DNA of 25,345 bases, taken from positions 1-25,345 of the forward strand of contig JADIIU010000167.1 of the NCBI GenBank assembly GCA_027603945.1, given 5' to 3'. The translations under genes were made by a program, and so were the position numbers. Within the stretch, counting starts at the first letter, position 1. Each line of letters opens with the position of its first letter. This stretch comes from Terramyces sp. JEL0728 (taxonomy: Eukaryota > Chytridiomycota > Chytridiomycetes > Rhizophydiales > Terramycetaceae). Below, one piece after another: positions 19,101-25,345 of this stretch. The notes beneath the pieces are model-generated. The model did no database searches. It was given only the letters and a program-made list of their open reading frames with translations, and was not told the DNA's origin.

Positions 19101-21538
19101 TGGACATTTTAATCAAAAACTGCTCAAAGTTTCCACAACATGTGCGGTATTTATCTAAATCAAATGTTTTCAAGCTGCGTCCCTGCGACTCTGACCATCT
19201 TAATGATACATTCTTTTTGAAACCGCTGGAAGAAGTGTCAAGATCCATATGGTTTGACCCTACTGAATCCAAAGACTACCAAGAAAACGTTTCGTTCAAA
19301 AACAGCGTCGGGAATGTGTTTAAAATCAAATGTAACGGGAAAGGTTTTCAACCCGATGCCAAATTCCACAAATCTGAAATTGAGTTCCCAAAGATATCAC
19401 TTGGATGTGAAGTAACGAAGCGTATCCAATTGAATAGACGGAAACTAGAAGAAGGTGAAGAATTGTCCAATTTGCAGTATGAATTTCATCAGCCTGTATT
19501 GCTTTATATCGAAGGGGAAACGATATTAGATCCTGAAGCCCCTGGTGATTTAAACAGCCCAGCAGACTACGCTTTAACGGAAAATGACGAGCAAATTTTA
19601 CATATATTGCCAAGCAAAGGGGCATTTAAAGACCAGTCTCTGGTTGGGATTGATGTTGTCGCAAGTCTTCCTGCCTTCATCCCTGACCCGCCTAAAAAAG
19701 AAGTTCCTGTTAAGGTTGAGGAAGTTCCAATACCAGTTCCAGCAAAAGGAAAGGACACAAAAGGTAAAACAAAGGGTTCAACGAATAAAGCAGCTGTAGA
19801 AGAAGCTCCGATTGTACCTGTTGTCGAAGAACCAGAACTTCCAACCAAAACGCCATTTCAAATTAAATTGTTTACCACAAAATCTCCTGTTATCCACTGG
19901 CTGGTTCCGTGTACCTTACGAACTGTAAAAACGGACGAGCAACAAATCGATGCCCTATGCAATTCGCACCAAAAACTTGCAAACGAAATACGAGATTGCA
20001 AAATCTATATCCGAATGATTACTCCAGTTACAAACTCTCACTTTGAAATAGTAGAGCCGCTGAATTACAAATGCGATTTTGGATGCAATGCTGTTGGAAG
20101 AAGGTCGGCCCAAAGCATAGTAGTCAGAAATACCTCCAAGTCTGAAATACAGCTAAAAATGAGTGGATTGCATCCAAACGGACCCTTTTCACTCGTCAAG
20201 GCAATACGGCCAATAAACCCAGGGGAGACTGGAACTATTAAATTCACATTCACGCCAAAAGAGCCTTATCGCTATTTCCAAAACTTGGAATTTTCATTTC
20301 AAAATACAGCCTTTGCAGTAAAGTTATTGGGTGAAGGGGTAGTTCCACAGCTTCAAATTGACCCAGGAACGCAAATTGATTTAGGAGATGTGTGTGTGGG
20401 AGATAGCGCTAATCAAATTGTCAAGATAACCAACAACAGTGCGATCCCTTTGGCCATAAAATTTACATTTTTGTCTTACACACAACCGTCTACGGCAGGA
20501 TCTGCAAATTTTGATAAGAAGAGTGCGTTTTCCTACAGCCCTCCAAACCGAACTATATTGCCTTCTAAATCAACATACGATTTGCCAGTTAAATTTCAAC
20601 CGGATAGGGAGTATGATAACTATCTTGATGATCTGGTGATAATATGCCAAGAGCTGGCAACTCCGTTGAAAGTGAAAATGACTGGAAGGGGCTGGCATGT
20701 TGGCAGTATTGTTGCAGGGTACGAACCACATCCACTTGGATTCAAAGCGTACTCTTGGATTTGTAATCCAAAATTAGAGTACGAGTTGGCTTCTAATCGG
20801 CTGCTCGTGAATGATGAGAAAAAGGAAGAACCACAACCAGAATTGTTAATGGCAACATCAAGGAGGAAAGCACATTTCGCAACATTTTCAACTCGCTGGG
20901 AAAAATATCCCGGGTCAGCTCTAACCAACTATCCATCACTAGACCCGAATGAGCTCTATTGGAGAATAGCAACAAAGGAAATAACACTAGCGAACTTAAA
21001 ACCACAATTCAAAATCGACGCAGGTAAAAAAATTGGTGTTGTGGAATATACGATTGAAAAATTTGATGGGACATTCTATTACGATCCTCTGGTTGGTGAT
21101 TATGCGCTCTGTAATATAAAGAAGCCTCAAAGCGTTGGAGTCTCTTTCTTTGTGGAACCTGCAAAAGGGACAATAGAACTGGGATCTACCAAAACTATAA
21201 AAATTGATTCAACCCATCCTGTAAAAGAGTTTTGGCAGCAGTCATACAAGACATGGGAGAGAATACTTAAATATTCACAATCACTGCCTACCATACATAA
21301 ACCGGATTCCTCTAATAGCGAATGGGATATTTTGTCATATGCCAGAACGATTGAAGAAGATCCTGTAGCTGCTTACAAGCATATTGCAGGCAAATGTGAA
21401 GAGTTTGATCCAGAATTTATTGAAGAGGTTTTCAAGATTACATTTAAAGGTGGGTATAGAGTCGCAGAACCTAGAGGCCAGCAGCCGATACAAGATCATA
21501 GAGTATTCTACCTGAAAATCAAGGCTCCGGCTCCATAG
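16189..21538 (+). CDS. CFAP74: CFAP74-like flagellar central-pair protein (ASH domains)
   Basis: A 1769-residue protein from exons 16189-16734, 16755-17285 and 17306-21538 (two 20-nt introns). An acidic N-terminal region precedes a long coiled coil at about residues 145-470, rich in Glu, Gln, Lys and Arg. From about 530 to the end come repeated immunoglobulin-like ASH/MSP modules, each with strands such as VDFGDCFLGSAKSMWVKIQN, IQIDPGTQIDLGDVCVG-type phrases and SYDLPVKFQP-type edges. A Pro/Lys-rich linker (VPAKGKDTKGKTKGS) lies near 1170. N-terminal coiled coil followed by several ASH modules matches CFAP74, a projection protein of the C1 central-pair microtubule; HYDIN, CFAP65 and CFAP47 share the modules but differ in layout. 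The gene implies motile zoospores. Flagellar ASH protein is secure; the exact member is less so. Confidence 0.68.
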
Positions 21539-21592
21539 CAAACGAATGTGGTTATCAAGCTGTTGGTATTACCGAATATTGGTGTTGTTGAC

Positions 21593-21598
21593 AATAAA
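21593..21598 (+). terminator. Polyadenylation signal after the CFAP74-like gene
   Basis: AATAAA 55 nt after the stop codon, within the 137-nt gap before the first glycosyltransferase ATG. Positional evidence only. Confidence 0.4.
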
Positions 21599-21675
21599 TA
21601 AACTGTCTGTATTGGTTAGTGTTCGCCGTGCACGGATATTACCCTTCCAGCCATTTCCATTTGCACCTTTACTCA

Positions 21676-22731
21676 ATGAAGAAATTCACAAAACTGCGAT
21701 ATTTATTGATTCAAGCCGTCCTGATCTATGGCTTGTATATTTACATATTTTCAGTGCCTACTTATCCAAACAATCTCTTATATCCAACTGAAGATCAATC
21801 ACTAAATAATTCATGCGGAAAAGATCCAGCAGCAGATCAGTTCAGACTAGCAAGGATGGATTCCGCTACTTACTATTCCGATATGATTGCAGAGTGCGCG
21901 GCCATATCGAGACAAGATCAGTCCAATTGTAATGTACCAAAAATTGTACACTTGATACCGGGAAGTTCATTCAAGTATTATCACTATATCGCGGTAAAGG
22001 CAGTGGTAGATATAATCAAGCCGTACAAGATCTACATGCATGGCGAAATATTTCCTGTGAATAACAAATTATTCATGAAAACTATTAGAGTAAGCTGCAT
22101 TCATATTAGGATTATGATATTGAATTAGTGATGAGTAGAACGGTAAATAAAGTTTTTGGGAATGAAATGTTTCACGGGGAACACAAATCCGATATACTAA
22201 GACTAGAGGCGCTAATTAGACACGGCGGGATTTATCTGGACATGGATGCGTTTGTAGTGAAGCCATTTGACAGGTTCATGAAGGATGAGCTATCGATTGG
22301 GTATCAAAACAAAGACGAGGACTACGGAATAAATAATGGGATCATGGTAGCTAAAAAATGCTCAAGGTGACAACCGCTAATTTAGATTCCTACTTCGATG
22401 GTATGAGGAATACCGTTTTTTTAATAGTTCAGAATGGGACGAGCTATCAATTCGAACTCCTCTGCGACTCTACAATCTAGACTCCTCACACACAAAGGTT
22501 TACGAGCAAGAGCTACTTTCCTGGTACTCTTTTGACGGCAATCCATATGAAATGCCAATGTTTAGGCCGTACAACAACGAGGATTGGAAACAAACTTACG
22601 CTGTACATTCATTCTATAGATTATTTAAGGAGAATATACCGACGGAATATGACTTTGAAACCGTAAAGCAGCTTCAAAGCTCGTTTGGCCAGTATGCGAG
22701 ACATATTTTGTACGATGGACCTCCGTTGTGA
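21676..22731 (+). CDS. GT32-like glycosyltransferase A1 (intact)
   Basis: Type II membrane glycosyltransferase of the DxD sugar-binding superfamily (Gly_transf_sug, Och1-like GT32). Exons 21676-22089, 22110-22366 and 22386-22731 are joined by removing 20- and 19-nt introns, giving 338 residues. A short basic N terminus (MKKFTKLR) precedes one membrane span at about 8-28, then a luminal stem. PKIVHLIPGSS begins the catalytic fold; HGEHKSDILRLEAL and GGIYLDMDAFVVKPFDRF carry the nucleotide-sugar/metal site with DxD at 182-184, and IGYQNKDEDYGINNGIMVAK follows. The C-terminal third (FLLRWYEEYRF to YDGPPL) contains the usual final motif area with HSFYRLF. Likely Golgi, acting on wall or secreted glycans. 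It is the only complete copy here; its paralogue B1 starts 51 nt downstream with introns in matching positions. Confidence 0.85.
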
Positions 22732-23537
22732 AACTTGGCGCAGGTTTGAGATTTCAGGTTCTTGAGTTTCAATAAAATTAAAATGAAGGGAGATAGGAGG
22801 AAATTATTTCTCGCATTTGCATCTATAATTCTGTTATTACTTGTACTGTACAATTTGGAAGAGCTTCACACCACAACTCACAGTTTTTTCCAAACAAAAA
22901 AGAAATATTCAATACCAGATGATGTGAAAGCACTGCCAGAATCTAAATGCTACGCTAATCCTGTTACAGATCAGTTTGAATCTGTGAAGCTTGACTCTGT
23001 TCAAACACTAAAGAAAATACAAGAAATGTGCTCGAAATACACGCAGGAAGATTTTGATAGTTGTCAAGTGCCAAATGCTGTTCATTTGATCCCCGGAAAG
23101 GGTTTCAAATTCCACCATTACCTGAATATCAAAGCAATCAAAAATATCATCAATCCAGATCGCATATACGTTCACGGAGAGATATTTCCATTCCAAAGCC
23201 AATTTTTTATGAGAGCAGTACAAGTAATTCGAATTGATATTGTAGGAATTCAATTTGGAATTGGTAATTTCCAGATCTTTTTCAACAATTTACGGAAATA
23301 TCACAATTACACATGGAGAGCATAAAGCGGATATTCTAAGAATGGAGGCTTTATTAAAGTATGGCGGGATTTATCTTGACATGGATGCGTATCCGCTTAA
23401 ATCGTTCGATCGGTTCTTGAATGATGAATTTGCGATTGGGTATCAAAATCAGGAAGAAAATTACGGACTAAATAATGGAATAATGATTGGCAAAAAGTGC
23501 TCAAGGTAATCTGCTATTGAATTAGATTTCTCTTGAA
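21730..23537 (+). repeat. 1808-bp tandem duplication, copy 1
   Basis: The unit begins inside exon 1 of glycosyltransferase A1 (at GGCTTGTATATTTAC) and ends inside the start of exon 3 of B1 (at TTTCTCTTGAA). It matches 23538-25345 base for base in length, with roughly twenty substitutions seen by eye and no indel. Corresponding introns and stops are all offset by exactly 1808. Confidence 0.95.
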
Positions 23538-23613
23538 GGCTTGTATATTTACATATTTTCAGTGCCTACTTATCCAAACAATCTCTTATATCCAACTGAA
23601 GATCAATCACTAA
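22783..23613 (+). CDS. GT32-like glycosyltransferase B1, 3'-truncated by duplication
   Basis: Paralogue of A1. The ATG at 22783 gives MKGDRRKLFLAF, a membrane span to about residue 24, a stem, then AVHLIPGKGFKFHHYLNIKA. Exons are 22783-23223, 23246-23505 and 23526 onward (introns 22 and 20 nt at the positions seen in A1). DxD is at 192-194 in KYGGIYLDMDAYPLKSFDRF. After the second intron only FLLK remains before the duplication junction at 23537/23538. The frame then runs out of phase into copy A2 and stops at 23611-23613, a 262-residue product with a foreign tail of about 24 residues. The C-terminal third found in A1 is missing. A 20-nt GT-AG sequence at 23543-23562 could, if spliced, restore frame and fuse B1 to A2. 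As it stands it is probably impaired. Confidence 0.75.
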
Positions 23614-24539
23614 ATAATTCATGCGGAAAAGATCCAGCAGCAGATCAGTTCAGACTAGCAAGGATGGATTCCGCTACTTACTATTCCGATATGATTGCAG
23701 AGTGCGCGGCCATATCGAGACAAGATCAGTCCAATTGTAATGTACCAAAAATTGTACACTTGATACCGGGAAGTTCATTCAAGTATTATCACTATATCGC
23801 GGTAAAGGCAGTGGTAGATATAATCAAGCCGTACAAGATCTACATGCATGGCGAAATATTTCCTGTGAATAACAAATTATTCATGAAAACTATTAGAGTA
23901 AGCTGCATTCATATTAGGATTATGATATTGAACTAGTGATGAGTAGAACGGTAAATAAAGTTTTTGGGAATGAAATGTTTCACGGGGAACACAAATCCGA
24001 TATACTAAGACTAGAGGCGCTAATTAGACACGGCGGGATTTATCTGGACATGGATGCGTTTGTAATGAAGCCATTTGACAGATTCATGAAGGATGAGCTA
24101 TCGATTGGGTATCAAAACAAAGACGAGGACTACGGAATAAATAACGGGATCATAGTAGCTAAAAAATGCTCAAGGTGACAACCGCTAATTTAGATTCCTA
24201 CTTCGATGGTATGAGGAATACCGTTTTTTTAATAATTCAGAATGGGACGAGCTGTCAATTCGAACTCCTCTGCGACTCTACAATCTAGACTCCTCACACA
24301 CAAAGGTTTACGAGCAAGAGCTACTTTCCTGGTACTCTTTTGACGGCGATCCGTATGCAATGCCAATGTTTAGACCGTACAACAACGAGGATTGGAAACA
24401 AACTTACGCTGTACACTCATTCTATAGACTATTTAAGGAGAATATACCGACGGAATATGACTTTGAAACCGTAAAGCAGCTTGAAAGCTCGTTTGGCCAG
24501 TATGCGAGACATATTTTGTACGATGGACCTCCATTGTGA
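23538..24539 (+). pseudogene. GT32-like glycosyltransferase A2, 5'-truncated copy
   Basis: Second copy of A, starting within the membrane-span codons because the duplication junction removed the first 18 codons and the native ATG. Introns lie at 23898-23917 and 24175-24193; the stop is at 24537-24539. DxD and C-terminal motifs are intact. Compared with A1 I count about 15 substitutions, of which roughly six change residues (for example the M of GIMVAK becomes I). The first in-frame ATG is at 23664, giving a protein without membrane anchor or the start of the stem. It could be expressed only from that ATG or as a fusion with B1. Confidence 0.7.
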
Positions 24540-24590
24540 AACTTGGCGCAGGTTTGAGATTTCAGGTTCTTGAGTTTCAATAAAATTAAA

Positions 24591-25345
24591 ATGAAGGGAG
24601 ATAGGAGGAAATTATTTCTCGCATTTGCATCTATAATTCTGTTATTACTTGTACTGTACAATTTGGAAGAGCTTCACACCACAACTCACAGTTTTTTCCA
24701 AACAAAAAAGAAATATTCAATACCAGATGATGTGAAAGCACTGCCAGACTCTAAATGCTACGCTAATCCTGTTACAGATCAGTTTGAATCTGTGAAGCTT
24801 GACTCTGTTCAAACACTAAAGAAAATAGAAGAAATGTGCTCGAAATACACGCAGGAGGATTTTGATAGTTGTCAAGTGCCAAATGCTGTTCATTTGATCC
24901 CCGGAAAGAGTTTCAAATTCCACCATTACCTGAATATCAAAGCAATCAAAAATATCATCAATCCAGATCGCATATACGTTCACGGAGAGATATTTCCATT
25001 CCAAAGCCAATTTTTTATGAGAGCAGTACAAGTAATTCGAATTGATATTGTAGGAATTCAATTTGGAATTGGTAATTTCCAGATCTTTTTCAACAATTTA
25101 CGGAAATATCACAATTACGCATGGAGAGCATAAAGCGGATATTCTAAGAATGGAGGCTTTATTAAAGTATGGCGGGATTTACCTTGACATGGATGCGTAT
25201 CCGCTTAAATCGTTCGATCGGTTCTTGAATGATGAATTTGCGATTGGGTATCAAAATCAGGAAGAAAATTACGGACTAAATAATGGAATAATGATTGGCA
25301 AAAAGTGCTCAAGGTAATCTGCCATTGAATTAGATTTCTCTTGAA
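24591..25345 (+). CDS. GT32-like glycosyltransferase B2, cut by window end
   Basis: Second copy of B with its own ATG at 24591 and a complete 51-nt upstream spacer. Exons 24591-25031, 25054-25313 and 25334 onward (introns of 22 and 20 nt). Differences from B1 include Glu to Asp in the stem, Gln to Glu, and Gly to Ser in LIPGKSFKF. DxD is intact. The window stops after 12 bases of exon 3 (FLL plus part of the next codon), exactly at the repeat boundary, so whether it continues into a real C terminus or another A copy cannot be seen. Confidence 0.8.

Larger units (their letters stand above)
23538..25345 (+). repeat. 1808-bp tandem duplication, copy 2
   Basis: Direct repeat of 21730-23537. It ends exactly at the last base of the window, which suggests an array that continues, or a contig end caused by it. 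Confidence 0.95.

Noticed and set aside
16366..21541. Many antisense frames of 60-100 codons across the CFAP74-like gene
   Set aside because: All are shadows of the long coding frame, without independent motifs, promoters or intron support.
23663..24539. Treating A2 as an intact gene
   Set aside because: Its native start, membrane span and early stem are replaced by B1 sequence at 23538, so only an anchorless product or a fusion is possible.
1..25345. tRNA, rRNA, CRISPR, transposon or bacterial operon
   Set aside because: No cloverleaf with a GGTTCGA-type T arm, no CRISPR-like spaced repeats, no transposase or reverse-transcriptase motifs were seen; the genes and introns are eukaryotic.

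Overview
The window looks like nuclear DNA of a zoosporic (flagellated) early-diverging fungus or a close relative such as an aphelid. Fungal markers are a velvet-domain regulator and a two-domain Cho2-type phosphatidylethanolamine methyltransferase. A 1769-residue ASH-domain/coiled-coil protein resembling central-pair protein CFAP74 implies a motile flagellum. A DET1 orthologue, which budding yeast lacks, fits an early-branching lineage. The DNA is AT-rich and densely packed. I cannot name the species.

The main discovery is the intron system. Almost every multi-exon gene only reads through if 19-23 nt GT-AG introns are removed. I place 26 distinct ones (5 of 19, 11 of 20, 6 of 21, 2 of 22, 2 of 23 nt), plus four repeats in a duplicated segment. 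Most start GTA and carry a branch-like YTRAY a few bases before the AG. The only clearly longer intron is 70 nt, after codon 2 of the ribosomal protein S6 gene. Splicing restores family-conserved residues in velvet, CHO2, DET1, IVD, RPS6, a universal stress protein, CFAP74-like and glycosyltransferase genes.

Layout. 1-1585: two minus-strand LEA/Hsp12-like desiccation-type genes in tandem. 1763-3349: DET1 (+). 3352-3573: small membrane protein (-). 3639-4359: velvet regulator (-) with six microintrons, one splitting the start codon. 4774-5505: F-box-like protein (+). 5560-6804: isovaleryl-CoA dehydrogenase (-). 7220-8095: disordered protein with repeated (S/T)DIF-like motifs (+). 8259-11008: CHO2 (-). 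11285-11569: small basic protein (+). 11858-12706: RPS6 (+). 12840-13322: mitochondrial ribosomal protein mL40 (+). 14089-14695: two related, unrecognised small proteins sharing LEQNI and TRxRTxSMY motifs. 14904-16151: two universal stress proteins. 16189-21538: CFAP74-like. 21676-25345: tandem GT32-like glycosyltransferase genes in an exact 1808-bp duplication whose second copy ends at the last base of the window.

The set is a mixture of housekeeping functions (ribosomes, leucine catabolism, phosphatidylcholine synthesis), stress and dormancy proteins (LEA-like, universal stress proteins), light/development regulators (DET1, velvet) and zoospore motility. Stress and small-protein genes carry TATA boxes about 20-30 nt before the ATG; the housekeeping genes do not show one. 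Tandem duplication is a theme: LEA, small SMY proteins, universal stress proteins and glycosyltransferases all occur as neighbouring paralogues.
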